Below are positions 1 to 11,315 of a stretch of 64,000 nucleotides of DNA, piece after piece (position 1 is the stretch's first letter; the number at the start of each line of letters is the position of its first letter). The stretch comes from Nymphaea colorata. Lineage: Eukaryota; Streptophyta; Magnoliopsida; Nymphaeales; Nymphaeaceae. The notes under the pieces are model-generated. The model made no database searches. It was not told where the DNA came from and saw nothing but the letters and a program-made list of their open reading frames with translations. Location of the stretch: the NCBI RefSeq assembly GCF_008831285.2, contig NW_022204507.1, forward strand, positions 2,464,814-2,528,813. Reading direction: 5' to 3'. Both the position numbers and the translations under genes were made by a program.

Positions 1-700
1 CAGTAAATCAAATGTAAATGAAATAAATATGAATGAAGTGAATATGCATGAAGTAAATGTGATTATTAAGTATGTTATTTGTGGTCATTAAGTGTTCCCT
101 ATATGTTGCAAAATATATAAGGGGCTACCATGACAAGTTATGTGACTGCATGTTCCTATCATGATATGATAGTGTTTATGTTTTTGTATGTGTTATATCC
201 CAGGTTTGAGCCCTTACCCTAGAGAGGTAGGTATTTATCTAGTTTGTTGCCATATTGTGAAGGTTAATCCTTCTGCTGTTTACCTTTTTCAGGTTTTGGT
301 GGACCCAAGGCAGCAGGTTGATCAGATGGCTCCGTTCACATCCTATTGAAGAGATTTTGAGTTTATTGTCATGCCAGCACATTATGTTTTTGTCTCATTG
401 ATGTCTTGTTTTTGTTAGACATCGATGTTGTGGTTTTGGCGTATTTTTGTCATATGTGTTATTGTAAAATATAAAGTGATTTTGTATGCATTGAATTTGT
501 TACTTAATGAAATGGTTGGCCCATTGTCATTTTGATGTGCATAGATCCTTTTTAATCATTGTGTTGTCACACCTCAATGTTTTATGTTTTAATAAAAAAA
601 ATTATTTGGGGGTAAAATTGTTGGGGTGTGAAAACACCTACCAACATAATGTATGTGTGCATTTAGAACAAAATTGGAAAATGGCAATTGTATGCCATTC
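1..700 (+). repeat. Possible LTR-like sequence, family not certain
   Basis: No coding sequence is recognised. The stretch near 200-350 (a block ending in a pyrimidine-rich tract and CAG, then a short open segment ending in a stop) and the G-rich GGGGTGTGA motif near 624-632 resemble the R/U5 part and 3' end of plant chromovirus-type LTRs. That is a visual impression only. No partner LTR is visible, because the window begins here. It could equally be unrelated intergenic DNA. Confidence 0.25.
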
Positions 701-1390
701 ATGCTGACCCTGACCAAAGAGTTTTGTCTTCACAAATCTCTTTCTTTGTGTTTAATGTTGAGTCTTTCGCAATGAGCCTTTTCAGTTCTTTAGTTCTATA
801 AATTATCCTACCCCTCATCAATGTAGAGTTGTATGGAGTCTATGTATGGTCTCTAAAATTTTCAATCTATCTTTTAAGAATGTATGCAATAGAGCTATCT
901 CTGAATTTTGAAAAACAAATCCTTACGTATATCATGTCTCCATCATCATGTTGTTGGCTATTTCATGGATACTAGTCCAAGATATAGCCTTACAACTAGA
1001 CCACCAATTGAATTGAGAAGTCCTCCCATTAGTACTGAAACAGACAATAGTCTCAGTATATCGATGGATCAACAAGGAGAATTGCAGTGCTCAAATTTAG
1101 AAAACCCTTGGAGGAGTATATGTCAATGCCATAGATTTGGTATATAGAAATACCTCAAATTTTAGGTAAATCGTGATCAATTAATCAACTAGTTTATTCT
1201 CCATAGGCTTTAAGACTAATTTTCAAAATGATGCATATAGACAAGAGTCCTCAAAAATGCATTATTAATTGTTTGATTTATTTTCAATTGCTTGCTTATA
1301 TGTATGAGATGGAATGCTCTACCTTGTCTCCAAGTATGTGTTCAAACCCAATGTCAAACTCTTCTCGTGTTTCTATTGGGTCAATTTATG
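701..1390. other. Unassigned AT-rich DNA upstream of a gypsy remnant
   Basis: No recognisable gene. A 79-codon open frame at 908-1147 resembles no family I know and lacks a convincing context. The stretch may be the degraded leader of the element that starts near 1.4 kb. Confidence 0.3.
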
Positions 1391-1464
1391 TCAATATCTA
1401 ATACTTTTTTTGTCTAGATAGACTTGAAAAGTATTTTCTCCAATGACCATATCTTATTCGGGTT

Positions 1465-2450
1465 GTGTCAAGGTCGATCCAGACTTCGCAGCATCCCAAG
1501 TGGAGCCTACCTACCCCAATGGTATCTTTCAACGTATCTAACCTTCTGGTGTATGTTTTCAAACCACTTAGCGGTCTCAAAGAAGCAGTCAGTCTAGTAA
1601 TGCAGCCCATCAATGGCAATCTAATCCATGCAATCGTCGAAAGATGAAACCCAATGACCAATACATTTTGGTTCCCATGGGGTGAAATGACAATCACCCT
1701 AGATAGATTTTCCAACATCCTAGGTTTGCCCGAGGAAGAAGGTGGCCCAAGACGACCAATTGAAGACCAACTACTTCTCAGTCGAGGTCAAGTCAAAACT
1801 CTAGAAGTGATTTGCAAACTCATTGAAAATAGAATTGCCATTTCTAGAGAAAGATGGACATCAATATTTCTAGTTAGAAGAACTTGGTGAAGCATATTCC
1901 CAATATGTTAATCATGCTTCATTCTCTAGAAATGTCATGGACAAGTACAAGAATTTCATGGTAATTTGTACTACAGGTCTCATCTTATTCAACAATTAAG
2001 AGCACATAATGGACTTCCGCACAGCTCACCTCTTCAAAAAATGGGAGCATATCAAAGTCCATCACATATCCATAGCAATGGAAGCTTTGGCATTCATTTA
2101 TCGAGGATTGACTAATTTTTCAATTGAGGATGTAGACTCAGTAGATTGATGTGTCTATGCATTACAATTATAGTTCTATAAGCACATGGGGCCACAATCA
2201 TGTCATTTTCAAAACATTGACAACTAGTTATCCATTATAGTGCACTACTGTGAAAAGTTGGAGGAAGTGGAGGGCTTCACCATCATTTGGGATGTTTTTG
2301 ACTGAGAAGTCATCAAACCAAGATACACCTACAGTCCAATTAGAGAAAACCTTTTGTTGGTACCATTTTACATAGTTGACTACCATCCAGAGCATTGCAT
2401 CAGATAATTCTTGCAGAGTCAAAGCAGAGTATATCCAATTGAATCAAAAG
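1465..2450 (+). pseudogene. Plant mobile domain (PMD)-like segment, broken
   Basis: The frame around 1600-1800 reads an acidic/aromatic start followed by FWFPWGEMTITLDRF and ILGLPEEE. This matches the usual PMD pattern (RW-x-TxTFxFPxGEMTxTLxD-xxxLLGLP) found in plant MULE transposases, some gypsy elements and domesticated MAIN/MAIL-type proteins. Downstream, similar hydrophobic segments appear in shifted frames until about 2450. Stops and frameshifts make it non-functional. It lies 5' of gag and on the same strand, so it may belong to the gypsy element or to an older neighbouring element. The sequence alone does not decide this. Confidence 0.55.
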
Positions 2451-2774
2451 GAGCGATCCTGGAGTGTGAGCTGTATAGCAACAAGTGAATCAGACATGGG
2501 TCGTGTATATGTTAAATGACGGATTGAAGTTCGCCTATCTATCCTTTTGTTTTAAATCATCATGTCTAGTTCAAATGATATAGTCAACCAATTCAAATTT
2601 TGTTAAGTCTTGTCAATGTCTCGTCAATGTCATTTTCCTCGCAATATGCAATCAAAATTTTTCATTTCCTTAAATTTGTCGTTTCCTCAAATTTGTCGTT
2701 TGTGCAAATTATCTTTCATCAAATCAAACCTTGACATCTTCGATTTTTCTTCTTACAAGGTGAACATCCACTTT

Positions 2775-4290
2775 ATGGTGGAGACTAGAAGCCAACAAAG
2801 AAAGAGGATTGAAATGACACTAAAACATCCGATTATGGGAGACAAGGGAGAAGATTCCTCTTGAAGTACAACTCACAAGATGGAAACAAATGATTCGAAA
2901 TATAAAGAATACAAGAGATTCTGAAAATACACGATCATGTTCAATGGAGAGCAATCTCAGGTAGAGAAAGCCAAAAAGAAAGGTAAGAAGACAAAGAAAT
3001 CTTCTTTGAGCAGCTCTGATTTTTCCCAAGATGCTACTACAGGATCAAGTAGTGAGGAGGAACAAAAGACCTCCAAGAAGAGGAAAAAGGGAGAATCTTG
3101 GAAGTCGAGAAGAAGTTGAATGTAGTTCTACTTAAAGGCAAAAATAAAAGAAATTTTACTAGTGAAGACTTTTACAAAAAATTCAAAAATGACAAGCACA
3201 TCATGAACTTGCCTAAGAAATGCGTCAAAATTTTGATGGCCATGGAGACCCAAAGGGGCACTTAGCCATGTTCTTCGCAGAATGCTTCAAATTCTGCCAC
3301 AATCATAAAGTTCTCTTTCGATGTTTCCCCAGGGACTTAGAAGAACTGCAACACAGTAGTATAGGGAACACATCTACCCTATGGAGCCAAAAATTTTTGA
3401 CAAGCTGATCAACCTCTTCATAGAAAGATTCATTTAAAATGTCGAAACTGCCCCAACAATTACCACCTTGTCTATCTGAAGCAGACACCAAGTGAAAAGG
3501 TCTGGGATTTTATTCAAAGTTGGAGGTCATCTAACAATAAAATGAGAGACCTAATCTCTCCATGCATTTGGGATAATCACCAAGAATTTGATACAACCAG
3601 TGAAGAGCTTCATTTCTAATGCTCCAATCAAATCTTTCATTGATCTCAACAAGAGAACTGAATGCATCAAGACAATGATTGAAAATGGAGCTTTTAATGC
3701 TATCGTCCTAGTAAAATTTAAGGAAGATGCCAAGAAAAGTAATAGAAGTTAGAATGCTCCAACCAATATCACATCCAACACCGCTACCTTCAAGAAAAAA
3801 AAAACAAATTACTCCAAGAATAAAGGAGTAGTCAACAAAGCAAACAACGGCAATGACACTAAGAACAAACATCATAGATGGGGATAAGACAAAAGTTTAA
3901 GAGCAGAGTTATGAAGAAATCATGTGCGAGCGAGTTGAAAGAGGTACTCTGATTTTTCCTAAAGTTTTCAATCATCCTCCAATGATGGGGAAAACAAAGT
4001 GCAATTTTGCAAATTCCATCGTACCCTAGGGCATGATGCAGATGATTGTCTTGTGTTAAAAACATAGTACAAGGTGCAGTTGACAAAGAAATAGTCAAGG
4101 CAGTCAGTGAACAGTTAGACATTCTTAAGAATCCTTTTTCTAAGCATGGGAAAGAAACAGCTACGATGGTTACACTTTTAACAGGTCGTGAGATCATGGC
4201 AGATAAAAAAGAGAGAGCATCATTTGACTTCTTTGGATTGTTATGTGGACAAAATAAAAGGTCTACAAATGAGTAGGCCGAATCAAGCAT
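2775..4290 (+). pseudogene. Ty3/gypsy gag with zinc-knuckle-like motif, frameshifted
   Basis: An ATG at 2775 opens with MVETRSQQRKR, a start often seen in plant gypsy Gag proteins. A lysine/serine-rich linker follows (2940-3115). The capsid-like core begins with FDGHGDPKGHL (about 3227) and continues with a tract ending in LKQTPSEKVWDFIQSWR (about 3470-3520), close to the family motif in which Glu and a YIxRWR-like block are conserved. A zinc-knuckle variant, CKFHRTLGHDADDC, lies at about 4008-4049. Several stops (for example near 3408 and 3618) separate these pieces, so no intact protein can be made. Confidence 0.75.
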
Positions 4291-4389
4291 ATGCCATATT
4301 CAAATAGAGGTTTTCCAAGGGTCACAAATATGAGATCCAGAACCTTTGGAAGTCCTTTTTGCATAACTAGATTCTCTACCTCAAATCAA

Positions 4390-4716
4390 GAAGGAAAAAT
4401 TTAGCCCCTGTCGAGGAGACAAATGAGCTTTTGGACTATACTACAATAGTCCCATCATGTTTTGTGGCAAAGACTTGCCAAATGGAAGCAAGTTGCATTC
4501 ATGGATATCACGGATTGGGACAACCTTGCCTAAGCTACATATGTCTTGATTTAGATATCTCTGGAACACAACATCATGTTTTATTCCATGTAATAAATAT
4601 AGAGCCCTCATTCAATTTGCTACTCGACAAGGCATGGATCTATGCCACTAATGCAGTTCCTTCCACACTACATTAGTGTGTCAAATCGACTCACGGCTTG
4701 AGTATCATCACAATTT
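4390..4716 (+). pseudogene. Ty3/gypsy protease-region fragment
   Basis: The reading frame at about 4431-4673 contains LDLDISGTQHHVLFHVI followed by FNLLLDKAWIYATNAVPSTLH. Plant gypsy polyproteins have a matching block just after the aspartic protease core (FHVID...YNLLLGRPWIH...AVPSTLHQ). The glycine of LLGRPW is changed to Asp and the Arg to Lys. The catalytic D(T/S)G triad is not visible upstream, so the protease is incomplete. Confidence 0.65.
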
Positions 4717-4940
4717 ATGTAGAGGATATGCAAAATCACGTCCAGCATCAAATGATTACAATCCCAACATATGCAATTGAGATGTTTAGTATCCAAGTCT
4801 GCAAGGAAGAAAAACTGACCCAAAATCTATGTAGAGGATATGCAAAATCACGTCCAGCATCAAATGATTACAATCCCAACATATGCAATTGAGATGTTTA
4901 GTATCCAAGTCTGCAAGGAAGAAAAACTGACCCAAAATCT
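4717..4940 (+). repeat. 112-bp exact tandem duplication inside the gypsy remnant
   Basis: Two head-to-tail copies of about 112 bp (around 4717-4828 and 4829-4940) appear identical, each carrying the peptide MQNHVQHQMITIPTYA. The duplication lies between the protease and reverse-transcriptase regions. Its lack of divergence, in an element otherwise full of mutations, implies it arose long after the element died. Confidence 0.85.
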
Positions 4941-5445
4941 CAACAAATTAACCATTCGCAAACCCAAGAAGCAAATGTGGGCAACAAAAGGCAACAAGCC
5001 AGACCTGTCCACAACGAATTACAAAATGGCATCCATTGTTCAAGGATTTCTTTTAAAATGAGAAAGGATTTGACCTTCTTATGTCTCATAGTTATCGTCC
5101 ATTTACCAGCCTTGGCAAACATGAGGATGGAATTTTGAAGCCAATTATATTGGTTGGGCAACGAGGCATTTGAGCCCTAGAATGCCAAAACTATGAAGAG
5201 GTGAACACAAGAGAAGAATTCAAGCCAGTGCACTTTGTAAAAAGTGGCACCATAGGTGGATGTTCACCATCTATTTAAAACAATTATTGTTCTGTCGTTT
5301 TGTCATTTGTCATTATTGTCCTCCAATAGACCATGTGTGTCCATTTTGTAGTACTTCCAAATGTGCAATGATATATGCAATTTGCTTTGTTTTATACAAA
5401 GTGTCATTATTGTAATCAACTTTTTATAATCTTGAAGATGGCACT
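4941..5445 (+). pseudogene. Degraded linker between gypsy protease and reverse transcriptase
   Basis: The region lies inside the polyprotein but shows only short open stretches, for example 4941-5058. I see no catalytic motif. Length and position fit the spacer that precedes reverse transcriptase in plant gypsy polyproteins. Confidence 0.45.
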
Positions 5446-6466
5446 TGAGGATCAAATATCAAAAGCCTTCAAGGAGGTAAATCCAGAACTCACCGAGATA
5501 AAATGTCGAGAGTTCATCCGAATGAAGAAACAAGATCAACCATTGCCTTTGGTTAATGACTTGATAGAGGAAATTCACATTGAAACGAAAAAAATCCAAA
5601 GATTTTGCAAATTGGGATAAGTCTCTTAGTAGAAAAAAATTGAAAAGTTGATAGACTTCCTCAAAAATCATCGAGAAGCCTTTGCATAGACATATAAAGA
5701 CATACCAAGACTCATTACCAAACTGGTCGAGCATTGATTGCCATTGAAGCTAGAATGCAAGCCAATCAAGCAAAAATTGAAAAACTAGACCCTTGCCTTG
5801 AGAGGCAAGTTAAGAAAGACCTACAAGATCTACTAAGTACAGGGTTCATCCAAACAATTGACTATCTCAAATGGTTGGCAAACATCGTGGTAGTCCCAAA
5901 GAAGAATGACAAAATTTGACTCTGTATTGATTTTAGAGATTTGAATAAAGCCACACCAAAAAACGATTATCCACTTTCAAAAATCCATTTGTTGGACAGT
6001 ACTACATGTCACGCTATGTTCTTCTTCATCTACGAATATTCTATCTACAACCAAATTAAGCTGGCCGCTCAGACTAGCCAAAAACATCGTTTATAGCCCC
6101 AAGGGGCACTTTTTGCTATATCATAATGTCTTTTGGCCTGAAGAACACTAAGACAATATATCAAAGAGCTATGACCGTTATTTTTTTCGATGAAGTGCAC
6201 CAAATCATGGATGCCTATGTGAGTAATTTGCTAATTAAGTCGAAAACCAGGGAGAATCACATCAATATTATTTCTCAAGTCTTTGACAAATTTTTACAAT
6301 ATAAGCTCAGACTAAGTCCACAAAAGTGTATGTTTGGGGTAGAATCTAGTACACTTTTAGGATTTGTGGTCAACAAAAAGAGAATCGAAATGCATTTCTC
6401 CAAAGCGAAGGCAATCATTAAGATGCCACCACCAATAAATCTGAAGAAACTATGCATTGTAAGGTA
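5446..6466 (+). pseudogene. Ty3/gypsy reverse transcriptase, catalytically dead
   Basis: Consecutive frames give recognisable family blocks: a degraded VFAWxYxDxP-like stretch near 5670-5710, the VKKDLQDLLSTGFIQ block near 5808, VPKKNDKI then a stop and CIDFRDLNKATPK (about 5895-5960), FGLKNTKTIYQRAM (about 6129-6173), and KLRLSPQKCMFGVESSTLLGF (about 6300-6365). The catalytic YVDD box is replaced by YVSN at 6216-6227, so both metal-binding Asp residues are gone. There are in-frame stops near 5919 and 6095. It is a remnant that cannot be active. Confidence 0.85.
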
Positions 6467-6599
6467 GAATTAATCAATCAGAAGGTTTATATCTAATCTT
6501 ACCATGAGATGTGAATCCTTCAACCATTTACCACGGAAAGGAGTCAAGTTTGAATTGGGACATAAATGTCGAGCCTCAATGGAAAAAATAAAGAAATAT

Positions 6600-7168
6600 C
6601 TCATTTCCCGTCACTTTTCAAACCTCCAATTTTGAGAAAATCTTTACTTCTTTACATCACTGTTAACAAATCAGTTTATGGAGGATTTTTGGAGCAATAT
6701 GAAAAAGGATGCCAAATAGAGCATGCTACCTACTAAGTCAATAAAACATTTGTGCAGTAGAGAAAGCAATACTCGCACATGAAAATGACATGCTTAGCAT
6801 TGATATAGATGTGTAAAAAATTAAGGCACTGCCTGCTATCATGTGAGATATAAATTTTATCCAAGCTCAATCCACTCAAATGCATCCTCGAACAACCATT
6901 CCTAAATGAGAGAATAGCAAAGTGGTAAGTTTTATTGATGCAATATGTGTTACATAAATCAATCAAGGGGCAAAACATGGCGGATCAATTGGCACACTTT
7001 CCTCTGTCTGATGAAATCAAAGAAAATGATAATTTGTCAAATGAGCAAATCCTAACGAACCAGAGCCAATGTGGGAGATGCACTTTGATGGATCTAAAAA
7101 CACTGTTGGGGCAGACATTAGGATATTTTTCGTCGCACTAGAGAAGGAAATGACTACTTATTCCCTCT
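6600..7168 (+). pseudogene. Ty3/gypsy RNase H segments, truncated
   Basis: A shifted frame from about 6650 gives the pattern SVYGGFLEQYEKG, with LRHCLLSCEI, NPLKCILEQP and ERIAKW further on, matching the RNase H of plant gypsy elements. At 6935-7010 the characteristic KGQNMADQLAHFPLSD appears. A second RNase H-like start, WEMHFDGSKNTVGADI, lies at 7072-7120. The coding homology stops near 7168, where an LTR of a different family begins. Integrase is absent. Confidence 0.8.
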
Positions 7169-8047
7169 ATTATCACCCCAAATTTTTCAAAAAGGTAGTA
7201 TTCCATTTTCACCCAAACAAAATTCTCAACTTCTTTCATTTGAATTTAATTTTTAGACCCTAAATAAATGCATGACTATTCGATCCAAAACAAATATCTA
7301 GTTCAAGTTCAAACACAAAATTCAAATTCAAAACTCACCTTTAGACGTGAGATTCAAATCCAAAATCCAACTCTTAGATCCAAATTAGATCCAAGACCCA
7401 GGTTTTGATCCAAATTGAGAATTTTAAACTCAAAATTTAAAGCCAAGATGAAAACAACAAAATTTGATGCTATTGATGTGCATGCATATGCATGGACCTT
7501 CCCTTTGTTTTATTTTTCGTTCTCGCATCAAAAAGTATGTTTGAGTTTAAACCACTTAGTAGAACGCGTCGGCAACCAATTGAACCCAATCCAAATTTAA
7601 AACAAACCCGGAGTCACTCAAAACGGAATCAGTGCCCCATTTGTAACTATTTTTATACACATCTAAAAAATGGTTTTATGAACAGCCCCCTTATTTATTT
7701 CTTTTTCTTTTTCCTTTTCTTTTTTATTTTGAGCGCAGTGCAATGTGCGATCGTGCATCGTGCACGATCATGCACTGTGACGGGTCACGTGCTGCCAAGC
7801 TTGGCAAGCCACACGCCGAAAAGGCGTGCAGGCCTCATTTTGGTGCTAAAACTGCCCCCCAACTCTTGGTTGGGCATTAGCCCTACCCACACCTCAAAGG
7901 GGTTGCAGGGCTAATAGCCAATCCCACATAGTCAAAGCCTATTTAAGAAAAAAAATAAAATTTATTCAAAAAATACTTGGAATTCTTATTAAAATATTGT
8001 CAAATTAAAAAAAAAATCAAATTTTGAGTTTTGGCTTCAAAACACCC

Positions 8048-8055
8048 TATAAATA
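8048..8055 (+). promoter_or_regulatory. TATA box of LTR copy C
   Basis: TATAAATA lies upstream of a segment conserved with the minus-strand copy at 48-51 kb, where the same box sits at the equivalent place. It probably marks the U3/R boundary of this LTR family. Confidence 0.5.
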
Positions 8056-9024
8056 CTCCATAATCTTCTCCCTTGGGCATGGGCTAACCCCTTGGGGAAT
8101 TTTTAGTGTTTCTTCACTTGAAGATTTAGATTTTTATTTGGCTCTTCTTCTCCATTTCTCTCTTCTTTTATTCTTCTCCAAGTTCCAACTCTTCAAGAGA
8201 GCGTGAGAAGATATTAGAGGTATGTAGTCCTCATTTTGTTTTCATTTTTCGTGTCCCCTAGCCACCTCCCCATGGTCATGCAAAAAATCTCTAATGATTT
8301 CCTATTCGAAGTCAAGAGTTACGTCATGATTGCACCAGCAGTATGACCAAGGTGAAATAAATTCCATTTCTTCACTTATTTCTAAACATATGCTTGTTAT
8401 ATTGCTTTACTCATCATTTATGCTTGAGGTGATGCATATGCATGATATATTAATTTTTCTTAATTAATGAGCAAATGCACGGTGAGAAAGAGTTCTTGGG
8501 TTGGAATTTCTTCATTCTTATATTGATTTTTGAGATTGAGATTTGTTCAACCCAAGAAAGCCTCTTCACGAATATGTATATGTTAAAATGCAACTTCATG
8601 TCATTCTCACATTTAGTTTCTCTCTTAATCACCTGATTAGAAAACCCAATGAATGTGTTATTACGTGCTTGATTTCTCTTGTAACAAACAATCATGGTTT
8701 TATGTTCATGTATAAAAATATTTGGAATCATGTTTTTTTTTAAGATTTTTGAAAGCAAGAATTATCTTTAATGAGGTTTTAGAGACCTAGTTTAAACTCT
8801 TGCATGAGCCCAAGTTCTTCTTCAGCCTACATAGAAAAATTGAAGTCAGATATTTTTAAGTTTTTTCTTGATTTCAACTCTCATGAAAGTTTATACATAT
8901 ATACATGTTGTATACGTATATGTGCACATGATTATCTCTCTTTACCCTTCATTTTTATGATTTAATATATTCTTTTACAAATTCTCATACACGTAAAAAT
9001 GAATATATATATATGTGTGTGTAT

Positions 9025-9152
9025 CTCTCTCTCTCTCTCTCTCTCTCTCTAGAGTCTTCTTTTCTCTAAAAATTTCTTTTTTTCTAAAATCTCTCTCTTT
9101 TTCTAAAATCTTCTTCTCCCTCTCATTTGAGTTAATACTTTTTTTTCACAAG

Positions 9153-9228
<76 letters not shown>
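9025..9228. repeat. Microsatellites (CT)n and (TA)n in LTR copy C
   Basis: A (CT)n run lies at about 9025-9050 and a (TA)n run of about 72 bp at 9157-9228. The open frame across them (SLSLS...YIYIY) is a translation artefact of the repeats, not a gene. Confidence 0.9.
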
Positions 9229-9232
<4 letters not shown>

Positions 9233-10110
9233 CATATGTATATGTATGTCTACCTCGCTCTCTTTCTTTTTAAAAATCTTTTATTTTGTGATTTTAAAAT
9301 CTCTCTCTCTCTCTCACTCTCTCTCTTATCTTATTCCTCTTGGATTAAAGTATTTTCTCTTTTCAATTCTTTTGAATATTTTTCTCCCAAGTTCTAAGGT
9401 TATACATTTTCATTTTCGGACTTCATCAAGACTAAAAATCAAATAATGACCCAATATTGGAATCATGCTTGATGGTTTGCAATTTCGTTCCATTTTCAAA
9501 AGCTTTTCTTTTCATAAAAATACTTAATGACAAATTTACAAATAAAAATGAGAAACTTAGATATATGTGATGGTATGAATGCTTTAGATGAATGTTATGG
9601 TAGGAATGAATGATTTCCTTCTAATCATGTAGGATCAACGCATTTATGCATCCACATTCGTTAACATTACGAATGATCACAAACATCTCTAAAAATACCT
9701 AAGCAAAATAAGTTGGAGCTCTAGCTAGGTAGTAACCGAATTATAGCAAAGTTTCAAACCTACTTAATTTCTTAAGAGAACACTAAATCGATTTTAAAAA
9801 CAATCTTCAATGGTTTTCTTATCATATTTGTAACGATTTCCCAAATCAAAAGGTTTTACACTCTCAAATGATTCTACAAAACCTTTTCAAAAATTTGAAA
9901 CATCAAATCTTTAATATTTTCTCAAACATCACATCATATTTACAATGAAAAAAATGTTTAAGCCAAAATGAAATGCATCAAAAATAAACATGGCCTTTGA
10001 ATTGGTTACCCCCGATAAAAGCACTGGAAACGGTCAATCCTCGTACCTACAGGCGAATCCCATTCTTTCTCATTTCAAAATAAAACCACATTTTCTAGAG
10101 CACTTCAAAA

Positions 10111-10509
10111 ACCAAATATACAACCGTGATGGGGCCCACTATTGTTTGGCTATGATTATTATTGATCTATTTCCACTAATTTGAACATCTTATATATTGT
10201 CGATGATAAATCATGTCCCTTTCTAAGACTAATTGAGGAGGATCAATCATGTTCACCTAGATATAGGATCAAATACGACCTTCATCAATTTAAGGCTTGA
10301 TTGAAAACAATGTTTGCTCTTCTACTTATTTTAATCATTATCTTATTGCACATTTGCTCATATTTCAGAAACTTCCAATACTTATTTGTCCCGGTCATCA
10401 TGTTGTCGGGCTTTGTCATAAGCGGTAGCACATGAATTTTTGAGTATTGCATCAAGTTGCTGCAGCTAAGAGGGAGAAGCCAAGGAGGAGAAGAAGAATT
10501 TGTCCTAGC
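10111..10509. other. Unassigned DNA between two LTR-like units
   Basis: No gene seen. The left part follows the end of LTR copy C. The right part from about 10440 leads into the unit that carries the 403-bp duplication. Confidence 0.3.
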
Positions 10510-11315
10510 CCCCTTTCCCCTTTCTCCCATTTTCTTCTCAGTTTTCTCTATTCCATCCATTGATTTTGCTTTAAGTGAAACCTTACTTAGGATTTTCGTG
10601 GTGAGAAGCTTTCTTTCCCACTGCAAATTCCAGCAAGCAATCTATTCTTCTTCTAGCTTTGCTAAGCTCAAGTCCAAGCTTGGATTCTTGCTTAGGATTG
10701 TTCGATTTAGAAAACAAGTGAAAAAGAAAATCAAGCATCATGACCGACTGCAAGGTAGGTGATTTTAACTCATGTCTCAATTACTTTAGCTTCTTGTTGG
10801 TTCATTTTAATTTCAGCACTTCGTGGGAGGGTTTTACTTTCATTTATTTTATAGCTGAGAATGATGTCCAGTTAGCGGAAACCTACGATTAAATGTATAT
10901 GTTAATGCATAACCCCTTTCCCCTTTCTCCCATTTTCTTCTCAGTTTTCTCTATTCCATCCATTGATTTTGCTTTAAGTGAAACCTTACTTAGGATTTTC
11001 GTGGTGAGAAGCTTTCTTTCCCACTGCAAATTCCAGCAAGCAATCTATTCTTCTTCTAGCTTTGCTAAGCTCAAGTCCAAGCTTGGATTCTTGCTTAGGA
11101 TTGTTCGATTTAGAAAACAAGTGAAAAAGAAAATCAAGCATCATGACCGACTGCAAGGTAGGTGATTTTAACTCATGTCTCAATTACTTTAGCTTCTTGT
11201 TGGTTCATTTTAATTTCAGCACTTCGTGGGAGGGTTTTACTTTCATTTATTTTATAGCTGAGAATGATGTCCAGTTAGCGGAAACCTACGATTAAATGTA
11301 TATGTTAATGCATAA
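10510..11315 (+). repeat. Exact 403-bp tandem duplication
   Basis: Copy 1 spans 10510-10912 and copy 2 spans 10913-11315. They appear identical base for base, with the junction at CATAA/CCCC. Each copy can encode the same 84-residue stretch in frame, but this is not a recognised protein and lies in a non-coding LTR-like unit. No divergence is visible between the copies, so the duplication is recent or has been homogenised. Confidence 0.9.

Larger units (their letters stand above)
1400..7168 (+). mobile_element. Degenerate Ty3/gypsy retrotransposon, interrupted at its 3' end
   Basis: Recognisable pieces occur in canonical order on the plus strand. They are a plant-mobile-domain-like segment (about 1.46-2.45 kb), gag with a zinc knuckle (2.78-4.06 kb), a protease-region segment (4.4-4.68 kb), reverse transcriptase (5.45-6.46 kb) and two RNase H-like segments (6.6-7.16 kb). 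Stops and frameshifts break every domain, and integrase is missing. The element stops abruptly at about 7169, where a sequence matching the start of another LTR (see 48.1-51 kb) begins, so it was probably truncated by that insertion. It is dead, and no flanking LTR of its own was identified. Confidence 0.8.
7169..10110 (+). repeat. ~2.9 kb LTR-like unit (family 1, copy C)
   Basis: This unit aligns from end to end with the reverse complement of 48125-50985. Shared landmarks are the start ATCACCCCAAATTTTT, a TATAAATA box followed by a leader containing SLEDL(D/E)F-coding text, and an end block with GAAACGGTCAATCCTCGTACC and a (G/A)GGCGA(A/G)TCCC motif. A ~2.9 kb unit, found once on each strand, carrying a promoter-like TATA box and no coding capacity, is best explained as a long LTR, probably solo or truncated. 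It was inserted into the gypsy RNase H. Its right boundary near 10110 is where similarity to the other copy ends, not a mapped terminus. Confidence 0.65.

Noticed and set aside
9015-9446. 143-codon frame rich in Ser/Leu then Tyr/Ile
   Set aside because: It consists of (CT)n and (TA)n microsatellites inside an LTR-like unit.
10457-11165. Apparent duplicated small protein of 84 shared residues
   Set aside because: The frame is open only because the 403-bp duplication repeats it. It sits in a non-coding LTR-like unit with no protein family resemblance.
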